From contig JAYPYV010000055.1 in assembly GCA_038136035.1 (NCBI GenBank), forward strand, positions 1-15,973: 15,973 nt of DNA. The letters are read 5' to 3'. The translations under genes and the position numbers were made by a program. Source of the DNA: UBA9926 sp023261215. GTDB lineage: Bacteria > Pseudomonadota > Gammaproteobacteria > Pseudomonadales > Azotimanducaceae. A model generated the notes under the pieces. The model worked only from the letters and a program-made list of their open reading frames with translations, ran no database searches and was not told the origin of the DNA. Of this stretch, positions 8,360 through 15,055 are shown one piece after another. Position 1 is the stretch's first letter. The number at the start of each line of letters is the position of its first letter.

Positions 8360-9319
8360 TCAGCTGATTCCCAAAATGATTCGTTGGAAGAACCAGAAAG
8401 AGGCTAAGACCCCAACAGCCTTGGGGAAAAACTGAGACCAACGTTCAACGCGGATGGGCAGTTGATGCCCGACCCAAATGAGCAACCCAGCCGACACCAC
8501 AAACAGCACCTGACCGATCTCAACCCCGAGGTTAAATGCCAACAATGCTGTCAGTTGCTCGGAGCTTGGCAGCCCCATCTCACGAAGCGCTGCGGCGAAT
8601 CCCAACCCGTGCAGCAGACCGAAAGCCGAACTGATCGCGAGCGGGTAACGTTTGCCCCAGCTGTCTCGATCAGGGGTCACGAGTTCGGCTGCCAGCGCCA
8701 CAATACTGAGCGCGATGAGCGCTTCTATCCACGGCACGGGCAACACCACCACACCGAGCGACGAGAGCCCAAGTGTCACCGAGTGCGCCAATGTAAATCC
8801 GGTGATGGCAATCAAAAGGCGCCTCGCATCCTGGATTAACAACATCAAACAGATCAGAAACAATAAATGATCGATGCCGCCTGCAATATGACGCATCCCG
8901 AGCTCAAGATAACCGGACCACCACTGCCCTTCCGCAATGGCTTCCGGCAAAGCGATCTCATCGTCACCTGGGGGCGCCTGCAACACGAGCGGCGCGTAGC
9001 CACGCCGCTCAAAACGAACCACCGTGGACAGCGACGGATTGCCCTCGCTGAACGTCAACTTCAGCGACTGGGGCGGCATTGGGCATTTGAACAGCGTCCA
9101 ACCGACGCTGCTTTGCGTCACCGGGTCACTGCTCTGGCAAGCTAAAAGTTCCGTACTTGGAACTTCGGACCGACGTAAACTTTCCGGGAAACGCCAGCGC
9201 AACTCATACTGTCCCGCCTCTCGTTCAGTTAATTCAAAATAAAGCGGCCTGGACTCGTGCGCATTGCCCGTCAGGCTGATCAAACAGAGGAACGCGATCA
9301 GCGCACCACCCAAGTTCAT
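8360..9319 (-). CDS. HupE/UreJ-type membrane protein with N-terminal periplasmic domain
   Basis: The 319-residue protein starts with a signal peptide ending near GNA-HESRP (20/21). A periplasmic segment of about 115 residues follows, with two Cys (60, 79) that could form a disulfide, and then a polytopic membrane domain from about residue 135. The HupE/UreJ_2 signature is clear: HIAGGIDHLLFL (H144, D150, H151), FTLAHSVTL (H179) and FGLLHGLGF (H237). HupE/UreJ relatives are linked to nickel uptake for hydrogenase and urease, so the His/Asp set suggests divalent metal transport, but no hydrogenase or urease gene is nearby. Its ATG overlaps the stop of the isomerase gene (ATGA, 9316-9319), implying translational coupling. 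The metal, if any, cannot be told from sequence. Confidence 0.88.
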   Translation of the reverse strand: MNLGGALIAFLCLISLTGNAHESRPLYFELTEREAGQYELRWRFPESLRRSEVPSTELLACQSSDPVTQSSVGWTLFKCPMPPQSLKLTFSEGNPSLSTVVRFERRGYAPLVLQAPPGDDEIALPEAIAEGQWWSGYLELGMRHIAGGIDHLLFLICLMLLIQDARRLLIAITGFTLAHSVTLGLSSLGVVVLPVPWIEALIALSIVALAAELVTPDRDSWGKRYPLAISSAFGLLHGLGFAAALREMGLPSSEQLTALLAFNLGVEIGQVLFVVSAGLLIWVGHQLPIRVERWSQFFPKAVGVLASFWFFQRIILGIS

Positions 9320-10206
9320 GGCTCGATCGCACTCCGAATGGGTGGCGCGATCACCACGTCATACTGACTGAGGATGCGCTCAGCGGCTTCCCTCCGAACT
9401 GCTGATTCTCTTTCAGCCCGCCAGAGCGCGGTCAATTGGGGCTCTATATCCTCGACGCTGGGGGCTCTCTCCTGGATATGTGCCTGTTTGTTGATGAGAT
9501 GTAGCCCCCAAGTTGACGCAATGGGGCCCTGCCACGCAGATTCGGTCGGCAGCTCAAATATCGCTTGCGCCGCGTCTTGGCCAAAGTGGCCCGCCACCAC
9601 GTCCAGCGGTTGTTCAACGTAGTTCACCCAGTAAGCGAAGCGGTCGCCAAACCGCGTCGCTTGATGGAACGGAATTTGGTTCCCATTGAGCTCCGAGCGC
9701 AACACTAAAGCGCGCTCGTTCTCTGAAGCAAGGCCTGGCTCTTCTTCTACCCTCAAGAATATGTGCGTGAAGGTCACCATGGCCGGTACCCGAAGCGACG
9801 CCTCGCGTTCGCTCAGCAAGGTTTCGAGTTCCGCACGCGTGGGTGAGCGCTCAACACCCCGAGCGCCCATGAAGTCGACCTTCTGCACTAAGCGCTGACG
9901 AATGACATAGTCACCCTCAGCTAAACCAAGACGCATCGCTTCGCGATACAAGGCTTCTTCTCGCACGAATTCCTCGACCACGGCACGTCGCGCAGCGGGG
10001 GTCATCTGCTCAAAGCGTTCTGCGGCTGCATCCGAAAAATTCCGCGTTCGAAATTGCATGAACTGCTCAATCGCAGCTTGGGTCACTTCGATTCGATTAG
10101 GGTCATTGGCTGGCGGCGCCCAGAGCCCCCACCAGAGCGCCGATAGCACACCGCCAATCGCTAAGAACTGCACCATGGGCTGCTGCGCCCACTCGGTTAG
10201 CCTCAA
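9316..10206 (-). CDS. Membrane-anchored PpiC-type (parvulin) peptidyl-prolyl isomerase
   Basis: With the chosen start the protein has 296 residues. A single N-terminal hydrophobic segment (about 11-29, VQFLAIGGVLSALWW) anchors it, with the rest in the periplasm. A helical chaperone-like region follows (YREAMRLGLAEGDYVIRQRL). The parvulin domain is at about 145-242, from FTHIFLRVEEE to WQGPIASTWGLHLINK. These proteins catalyse prolyl cis-trans isomerisation and assist folding of exported proteins. The start is uncertain: TTG at 10206 forms a TTGA overlap with the DUF3604 stop, the same 4-base coupling used downstream. A TTG at 10218 or an ATG at 10176 is possible; the last would cut into the anchor. 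No strong ribosome site precedes any of them. Its likely client is the DUF3604 protein, by context only. Confidence 0.85.
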   Translation of the reverse strand: MRLTEWAQQPMVQFLAIGGVLSALWWGLWAPPANDPNRIEVTQAAIEQFMQFRTRNFSDAAAERFEQMTPAARRAVVEEFVREEALYREAMRLGLAEGDYVIRQRLVQKVDFMGARGVERSPTRAELETLLSEREASLRVPAMVTFTHIFLRVEEEPGLASENERALVLRSELNGNQIPFHQATRFGDRFAYWVNYVEQPLDVVAGHFGQDAAQAIFELPTESAWQGPIASTWGLHLINKQAHIQERAPSVEDIEPQLTALWRAERESAVRREAAERILSQYDVVIAPPIRSAIEP

Positions 10207-12047
10207 GGCGTGTACCAAATGGGCGACGTATACGCTCGGTCTTGGATGCTCGCGGGCACATGATCGGGTCGCTCAACACCAAAATACATGGCATCCACCG
10301 TGGTCCAACGCGGCCTCGGGATTTCTAACACCCGGGCGTAGTAGAAGGCGCGCTCTTCAGGATTAAATGTTGGGTCCTGCCACACGACAGCAAGCTCTGG
10401 CGCACCAATGGTGTTCTTATACGTTGCGCGCGCCTCATCCACCGTGCTGCCCACCGGTGGCAACTTCCCGGTCACCGGATCAATGGCTCGGGCGCCCGAC
10501 CAAGCAACGTCGTAGACCTTTTCTTGTAGCGAGCCATCCGCAGCAAGCCAACCTTTAACAATCTGCACTCGATCAAGGTTCGCGCCATCTGGATCGCGGG
10601 CGGCAACAACGATGAATCGAGGCGCCTCACCGTCTGGTCCCGCAGTGAGATCGCCGCCCATGGGCACCCCGCCGCCATAGGCGGTGTCGAGGTAATTGGC
10701 ATGGTCCACCACATCATCCGCGTAGCCCCAGCCCCCGAAAAAACGCACCTGCATGCGAGATCCGGTCGTGGCATAGACTTCTCTGCGCTGCATGGCATCA
10801 AACAGCGCCTCACGCGTATTCTCGGTCGCCCATACAGCGGCATAACCTGAAGCCACGAGCTTTGCGTTCTGCCACAACCGGTTATTCGCCATCGCATTCG
10901 TAAACCGCTCTGGGCCAGGTTCTGATTCGGGGAACTTGCCGAAAAAGTTATCCTCTTCGGTGGTCGATATCGTGTTATGGCCATCGGTACTTGAAATCAG
11001 CCCCACTTTAAATGGGTTCACGCCCAGGCTCGCTTCATACTGCAGACCAAGCTTTAAGGCGCCCCGTGCATACTCGTGCTCGAGCATCCAGTCTTCTTTT
11101 TCTTCTGTGCGGCCAATATTGTCCCAATCCCAATTTTCGAAATCCGCAAATTCGTCATCCGGGCTGAGGGTTGGATGCGCCTCGCCATCGCCTTTCACTT
11201 GCGAGACCTCATAAATAGGCTCCCATCGAGCGCGCGTCTCAGCGTAGGCCGAGGTCAGCTTTTCGCCATCCACGGTCTGGCTTGGGAACATCATGCCGTT
11301 CGAGAGATTGCCATTGTGAGCAATGGCCATCACTTTCGCCCCGGTTTCGTCTTCCACGGCTTGGAGCGCGTTCCACAAGTCTCGCGGATCCGCGCTCTCC
11401 TGTGAGGTAAAGGGCGCCATTTGCTTGGCTTTCTCTGCGCCATCTCGATAAATCACCACGCGGTGCAAATTGTTGCCATTGATCATGGCCGTCCACTCAT
11501 AACCGATAAAGGCAGTGAATCGGCCAGGCTGATTGTGATCGTCTGCGGTGAGTGTGACGTCTTCCCAAATGCGCTTTTGCGTCGCCTTCGGGAAAGGTGG
11601 GTACGCCTCGGGGTCAGCCATACTGCCGGTAAACGTCCCCATCATCTGATCCGGATTGCCTTCACTGACAAAGTCTTGCCACTGGACGCCGGCATCTGTT
11701 GCGGTGACGATGGGATCATTGACGTTAAATCGGTAGTAACCCCCGAGATATTCTGAGTGATCAGACACCACCAAAAAATCTAACGGTCGACGCAACTGGA
11801 CTCGCATGCCGTTGTGCGCCGTGAGTTCCTGACCCTGGGCAAAACGGAAGGCATCCGCAGGCGTCAAATTAAGGTTGCCGAGCGAATATGCGTCGGCTGA
11901 ATTTCGGGTATGTAGGTGGGTATCCCCAAAGTAAACATTCTTCGGGTAATCGGCATCTACAGGGGAGTATTCAGCGGCCAAGCCGCTTAAAGAGAGCGCC
12001 GAGAGCCCGAGCCCAAGCAACCCTTTTGACCATCGATCTTTCTGCAT
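10203..12047 (-). CDS. Secreted DUF3604 protein with PHP-like metal motifs
   Basis: The protein has 614 residues. It starts with a Sec signal peptide (charged start, GLLGLGLSALSLSGLAA, cleavage near residue 25), so it is periplasmic or lipid-free secreted. The DUF3604 pattern is evident. GDTHLHT (H44, H46), VVSDHSEYLGG (D96, H97), AIAHNGN (H244) and SSTDGHN (D355, H357) together resemble the metal ligands of PHP-type hydrolases. A hydrolytic metalloenzyme is inferred; the substrate is unknown. The ATG has a GGAGAAG ribosome site 7 bases upstream. It is the first gene of the operon with the parvulin and HupE-type genes. The leader carries a terminator-like hairpin (12080-12110). Confidence 0.9.
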   Translation of the reverse strand: MQKDRWSKGLLGLGLSALSLSGLAAEYSPVDADYPKNVYFGDTHLHTRNSADAYSLGNLNLTPADAFRFAQGQELTAHNGMRVQLRRPLDFLVVSDHSEYLGGYYRFNVNDPIVTATDAGVQWQDFVSEGNPDQMMGTFTGSMADPEAYPPFPKATQKRIWEDVTLTADDHNQPGRFTAFIGYEWTAMINGNNLHRVVIYRDGAEKAKQMAPFTSQESADPRDLWNALQAVEDETGAKVMAIAHNGNLSNGMMFPSQTVDGEKLTSAYAETRARWEPIYEVSQVKGDGEAHPTLSPDDEFADFENWDWDNIGRTEEKEDWMLEHEYARGALKLGLQYEASLGVNPFKVGLISSTDGHNTISTTEEDNFFGKFPESEPGPERFTNAMANNRLWQNAKLVASGYAAVWATENTREALFDAMQRREVYATTGSRMQVRFFGGWGYADDVVDHANYLDTAYGGGVPMGGDLTAGPDGEAPRFIVVAARDPDGANLDRVQIVKGWLAADGSLQEKVYDVAWSGARAIDPVTGKLPPVGSTVDEARATYKNTIGAPELAVVWQDPTFNPEERAFYYARVLEIPRPRWTTVDAMYFGVERPDHVPASIQDRAYTSPIWYTP

Positions 12048-12079
12048 CTATCACTTCTCCAAACCGTTGCAATGCAACC

Positions 12080-12110
12080 AAAAGGCGGTGCTGAGAAGCC
12101 CCGCCCTTTT
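12080..12110 (-). terminator. Terminator-like hairpin in the DUF3604 leader (possible attenuator)
   Basis: GGCGGTGCT (12084-12092) pairs with AGCCCCGCC (12097-12105) across a GAGA loop, with one mismatch. The stem is flanked by AAAA and CTTTT, so it resembles a rho-independent terminator on either strand. Read on the - strand it lies 33-63 bases before the DUF3604 ATG, downstream of the candidate promoter, where it could attenuate the operon. Confidence 0.45.
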
Positions 12111-12159
12111 CCAAAATCCTAAAGACTCACCCGTCCAGCACCTCGGGCTTTCTAGCTGC

Positions 12160-12188
12160 ACTATGACCGAGGGCGGAGCGCCATTCAA
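12160..12188 (-). promoter_or_regulatory. Candidate sigma70-type promoter of the DUF3604 operon
   Basis: On the - strand TTGAAT (12188-12183) is followed after 17 bases by CATAGT (12165-12160). Each box matches consensus at four of six positions with ideal spacing. Transcription would begin near 12153 and give a leader of about 105 bases containing the hairpin. Moderate evidence only. Confidence 0.35.
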
Positions 12189-12603
12189 CCTCGCCGCCCT
12201 GCCATAAACGAGCAGTTCGAACTGGGCGCGAGGACGAGTGATGCCAGTGGCATCGCGTTGTTTTAGAAAAGGCCAATGCGCCTCGATCGATGCGCCGTGG
12301 CGCTAGCCGAGGGGCTCGCTTTTGACGATCACCGAACCCTAACGCCAAGGGCTTGTCACGCTTAGATTCCCCGCTGCTCGCTCACCGATAATCATTTGCT
12401 CAGCACACCACGGTGTGAGAACACTTCCGTTATTTGAGCGATTGAGAAAGGTCTCCACCAAACGGGCAGCTTCGCCTTAAAACACCCACGCGCCTAATGC
12501 CCGCACCCTATGCTGACCCTGGAACGACTCACGTGAGCCCCGCCACCCTCGTTTGCCATGGTAACCTTGAGCCACAGACCAAGCGGCGGTTGAGGCGAAC
12601 CCA

Positions 12604-14226
12604 ATGGGTGAAATTGAGACAAAAACACATCACCGTGACTCGACGGAGGCCGATCCACTCTGGTCATCTCTTGCCCAATACTTTGAGGCGACGGTGGCTC
12701 GCTACCCGAATCACGATGCGCTGATCTTTGATGACGCGCGACACACCTACACGAGCTTGAACGATGCTGCCAACCAAGTGGCCAAAGCCTTGGCCGCCCA
12801 AGGCATCACCAAAGGCGATCACGTGGGCATTCTCATGGCCAACTGCCCGACCTACGTTGAGTGCCTGTTCGGCGTGGCGAAGTTGGGGGCGGTCGCCGTC
12901 TTGGTCAACGCACGATACAAGCCCGCCGAACTCGCCTATATCATCGAAAACGCTGACCTCAAGCTCTTAATCACGCATGACTTGATCTCGGAATACGCCA
13001 ATTTTGGCGATCTCATTCGTGAGGCGCTGACCATTCGCCAAACGCCGCTTCTTAAGCAACTTGTGATGCAAGGCAACCCTCGTGATGGATTTCTACCCTG
13101 GGACGCCTTCATTACCGGCGGCGCCTCCGTGGCTCAGGACGCGATCAGCGCGCTGACCCACGCCACCACCGCATTTGATCCTTGCATCATGATGTACACC
13201 TCCGGCACCACGGCCGACCCTAAAGGTTGCCCGCTGCACCAAGCGATGCTGGTTAGAAACGGGCAGAACATGAACCGGTCACGGTATTTTTTGAACGACC
13301 AAGACCGTTTTTGGGCACCGCTGCCAATGTTTCATATGGCGTCGATCCTGCCCCTTCTCTGTTGCATTGATGCGGGCGCCGCGGTCATGTCGACCACCCA
13401 TTTCGATGCGGGTGACGCGCTTGCCGCGATGGAGCGCGAACGCGCCACGGTCGCGTTTTCTTGCTTTCCGACCATCATGCAAGCGCTCATTGATCATCCC
13501 GACTATCCATCCCGCGACCTGTCCGCGATTCGACGCATCAACAATTCCGCACCGCCTGATGTTCTGGCCAAATTCCAATCCGCAATCCCACAGGCGGTTC
13601 AAACCAGCGCCTACGGCCTCACGGAAGCGGGCGGTGTGATCGCATTTCATCATCCGGACGATTCTCTAGAGCTGAGGATCCGAACCTGCGGTCAGCCCAT
13701 GCCCGGACTCGAAGCGAAAATTGTGCACCCGGAGACCTTGGTGGACCTTCCCTTCGGCGAGCAGGGTGAAATCTGGCTCCGGGGCTACAGTGTCTTCCAG
13801 GGCTACTACAAAGCCCCTGAGAAAAATGCCGAGAGCTTTGTTGATGACTGGTTTCGGACGGGAGATCTCTGTGCGATTGAATCCACCGGCCACATCCAAT
13901 TCCATGGCCGCATTAAGGACATGCTCAAAGTCGGCGGCGAAAACGTAGCTGCCATCGAAATTGAGTCACTGCTTTCCACGCACCCCGCGGTCAAGATGCC
14001 ACAAGTGATCGGCGTGCCCGATGATCGCTTGCTGGAAGTCGCATGTGCCTACATTGAACTTCACGAGGGCCAAACCGCCACGGCTGAGGAATTGATCGAG
14101 TTCTGCAAGGGAAAAATTGCGAGTTTCAAGGTGCCGCGCCATATCCGCTTCGTCACCGAATGGCCCATGTCGACCACAAAAATTCAAAAGTACGTGCTTC
14201 GAGCAAACTACCTACAAGGGTCTTGA
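12604..14226 (+). CDS. Acyl-CoA synthetase / class I adenylate-forming enzyme (AMP-binding)
   Basis: The protein has 540 residues, a full-length ANL-superfamily ligase that activates a carboxylic acid through an acyl-adenylate and transfers it to CoA. The motifs occur in order. The P-loop is YTSGTTADPKG (198-208), with Ala where most members have Gly. Then come YGLTE (337-341), RTGDL (418-422), the hinge GRIKDMLKVGGENV (435-448) and the C-terminal catalytic lysine in STTKIQK (K526). No signal or membrane segment is seen, so it is cytoplasmic. The ATG follows a TTGAGG site at about 9 bases. The acid substrate is not readable; fatty, aromatic or steroid side-chain acids are all possible. Proximity to HsaA/HsaC-like genes weakly favours a catabolic acid, though the DUF3604 operon lies between. 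Confidence 0.9.
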   Translation: MGEIETKTHHRDSTEADPLWSSLAQYFEATVARYPNHDALIFDDARHTYTSLNDAANQVAKALAAQGITKGDHVGILMANCPTYVECLFGVAKLGAVAVLVNARYKPAELAYIIENADLKLLITHDLISEYANFGDLIREALTIRQTPLLKQLVMQGNPRDGFLPWDAFITGGASVAQDAISALTHATTAFDPCIMMYTSGTTADPKGCPLHQAMLVRNGQNMNRSRYFLNDQDRFWAPLPMFHMASILPLLCCIDAGAAVMSTTHFDAGDALAAMERERATVAFSCFPTIMQALIDHPDYPSRDLSAIRRINNSAPPDVLAKFQSAIPQAVQTSAYGLTEAGGVIAFHHPDDSLELRIRTCGQPMPGLEAKIVHPETLVDLPFGEQGEIWLRGYSVFQGYYKAPEKNAESFVDDWFRTGDLCAIESTGHIQFHGRIKDMLKVGGENVAAIEIESLLSTHPAVKMPQVIGVPDDRLLEVACAYIELHEGQTATAEELIEFCKGKIASFKVPRHIRFVTEWPMSTTKIQKYVLRANYLQGS

Positions 14227-14242
14227 AACTCGCTCTGGTCCA

Positions 14243-14271
14243 TTGTCAATCGGGCTGGAGACTCGTATAGT
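14243..14271 (+). promoter_or_regulatory. Sigma70-type promoter of the riboswitch-ribH transcript
   Basis: TTGTCA (14243-14248) and TATAGT (14266-14271) are separated by exactly 17 bases; each matches consensus at five of six positions. It lies just after the acyl-CoA synthetase stop. Transcription would start near 14278, about 15 bases before the FMN aptamer, which supports the call. Confidence 0.75.
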
Positions 14272-14277
14272 TCGCGC

Positions 14278-14293
14278 TTCGCCCTAGGGCGAA
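14278..14293. repeat. Perfect 16-bp palindrome between promoter and FMN aptamer
   Basis: TTCGCCCTAGGGCGAA is identical to its reverse complement. It sits at the expected transcription start and shares its last base with the first base of aptamer helix P1. It could be a protein-binding site or a 5' stabilising structure. Confidence 0.6.
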
Positions 14294-14470
14294 TTCTCAG
14301 GGCGGGGTGAAAGTCCCCACCGGCGGTAATCTCAATAGACTGCGTGCACACTCAGTCGAATGGAGTAGCCCGCGGGCGCTCCGGGTCGCGTGCCTTGAAC
14401 GGTACCACCTGGAGGACAAGCAGACTCGGTGAGATTCCGAGGCCGACAGTTAGAGTCTGGTTATGAGAAT
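14293..14470 (+). ncRNA. FMN riboswitch (RFN element)
   Basis: The conserved RFN core is present: AGGGCGGGGTGAAAGTCCCC, then ACCGGCGGTAAT, GCCCGCG, and near the end CTCGGTGAGATTCCGAGGCCGACAGTTAGAGTCTGG. Helix P1 closes it perfectly, ATTCTCA (14293-14299) with TGAGAAT (14464-14470). One variable arm forms a GACTG/CAGTC hairpin. It precedes a lumazine synthase gene, the expected target: FMN binding should repress riboflavin synthesis. Confidence 0.96.
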
Positions 14471-14517
14471 GAGGCGCACGCAGCCGATTGGCTGATCGAT
14501 GTCGCAGACCTCGTTGC

Positions 14518-14541
14518 CCTGTTGTTGAACTCATTGACAGG
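14518..14541 (+). promoter_or_regulatory. Possible Shine-Dalgarno-sequestering hairpin (riboswitch expression platform)
   Basis: CCTGT (14518-14522) can pair with ACAGG (14537-14541), which covers the AGGA ribosome site of the lumazine synthase gene. No U-tailed terminator lies between aptamer and gene, so control at translation is the simpler reading. The five-pair stem is short, so this is tentative. Confidence 0.35.
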
Positions 14542-14551
14542 ACTGCAACAG

Positions 14552-15007
14552 ATGAATGATTTTCGCTCCAACTTCTCAGAAACGCGTGGCAAACACCGCA
14601 TCGCGTTTGTTCAATCCTGCTGGCACAGAGACATTGTCGATGCCATGCGAGATTCGTTTAGCCGCACCTTCTCGGAGCTCGATAGTCGAAGCATCGACTA
14701 CTTCGAAGTGCCCGGTGCGTTTGAGATCCCACTCAAAGCCAAAATCCTGGCGCTGACCAATAACTACGCCGCCGTCTGTTGCGGTGGGCTTGTCGTCGAT
14801 GGCGGCATCTACCGCCACGAGTTTGTTGCTCACGCGGTGATCAGCGGCCTGATGCAGGTGCAGTTAGATACGGGGATCCCCGTCTTTTCGGGCGTGCTCA
14901 CACCGCAGGACTTTTTAAGCGATGGCCAACCGGCCTTCTTTAAAGAACATTTCATCACCAAGGGTGAGGAACTGGCGAGCGCCTGTCACCAAACACTTGC
15001 TGGCTAA
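14552..15007 (+). CDS. ribH: 6,7-dimethyl-8-ribityllumazine synthase, type II (RibH2-like)
   Basis: The ATG at 14552 follows AGGA by 9 bases and gives 151 residues; the frame is open further upstream but that part is the riboswitch. The enzyme condenses 5-amino-6-ribitylaminouracil with 3,4-dihydroxy-2-butanone 4-phosphate, the penultimate step of riboflavin synthesis, in the cytoplasm. Landmarks are IAFVQSCWHRDIVDAMRDSF (17-36, with Trp24 as in Brucella RibH2), VPGAFEIP (53-60), VDGGIYRHEFVAHAVI (82-97, catalytic His89) and MQVQLDTGIPV. The LTPQDF stretch replaces the N..QA..RAG end of icosahedral type I enzymes, pointing to the decameric type II class, which in Brucella is also FMN-riboswitch controlled. 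It stands alone with no other rib gene, so it may be an accessory copy. Confidence 0.93.
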   Translation: MNDFRSNFSETRGKHRIAFVQSCWHRDIVDAMRDSFSRTFSELDSRSIDYFEVPGAFEIPLKAKILALTNNYAAVCCGGLVVDGGIYRHEFVAHAVISGLMQVQLDTGIPVFSGVLTPQDFLSDGQPAFFKEHFITKGEELASACHQTLAG

Positions 15008-15019
15008 GCCAAAGTGAAG

Positions 15020-15047
15020 GGTGCCCAGCCGATCAGCGCTGGGCACC
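15020..15047. terminator. Hairpin between convergent ribH and yghU genes
   Basis: GGTGCCCAGC (15020-15029) pairs perfectly with GCTGGGCACC (15038-15047) around an 8-base loop, a 10-bp GC-rich stem located between two convergent stops. There is no good T-run on the + strand and only a broken one on the - strand, so it may work as a bidirectional stop or as an RNA 3'-end stabiliser. Confidence 0.6.
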
Positions 15048-15055
15048 GGTTCCCA

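Larger units (their letters stand above)
12048..12603. other. Divergent intergenic region rich in short palindromes
   Basis: About 556 bases separate the leftward DUF3604 operon from the rightward acyl-CoA synthetase gene. No supported gene lies here; the short open frames have composition unlike protein. It holds perfect short dyads at 12066-12078, 12213-12224, 12240-12254, 12292-12303 and 12404-12417, a hairpin at 12080-12110 and one candidate - strand promoter. No convincing promoter for the + strand gene was found. Confidence 0.7.

Noticed and set aside
8360..9319. HupE annotated as part of a hydrogenase or urease cluster
   Set aside because: No hydrogenase or urease structural or accessory gene is in the window; only the permease family resemblance is supported.
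12127..12348. 73-codon open frame on the - strand in the intergenic region
   Set aside because: Arg- and His-rich low-quality translation, no ribosome site and no recognisable motif; the region looks regulatory.
12388..12393. GATAAT as -10 box for the acyl-CoA synthetase gene
   Set aside because: No acceptable -35 at 15-19 bases upstream, and it lies over 200 bases from the start codon.
14429..14551. Upstream GTG that would extend the lumazine synthase by 41 residues
   Set aside because: It lies inside the conserved FMN aptamer, and the ATG at 14552 has a good ribosome site and matches RibH2 length.
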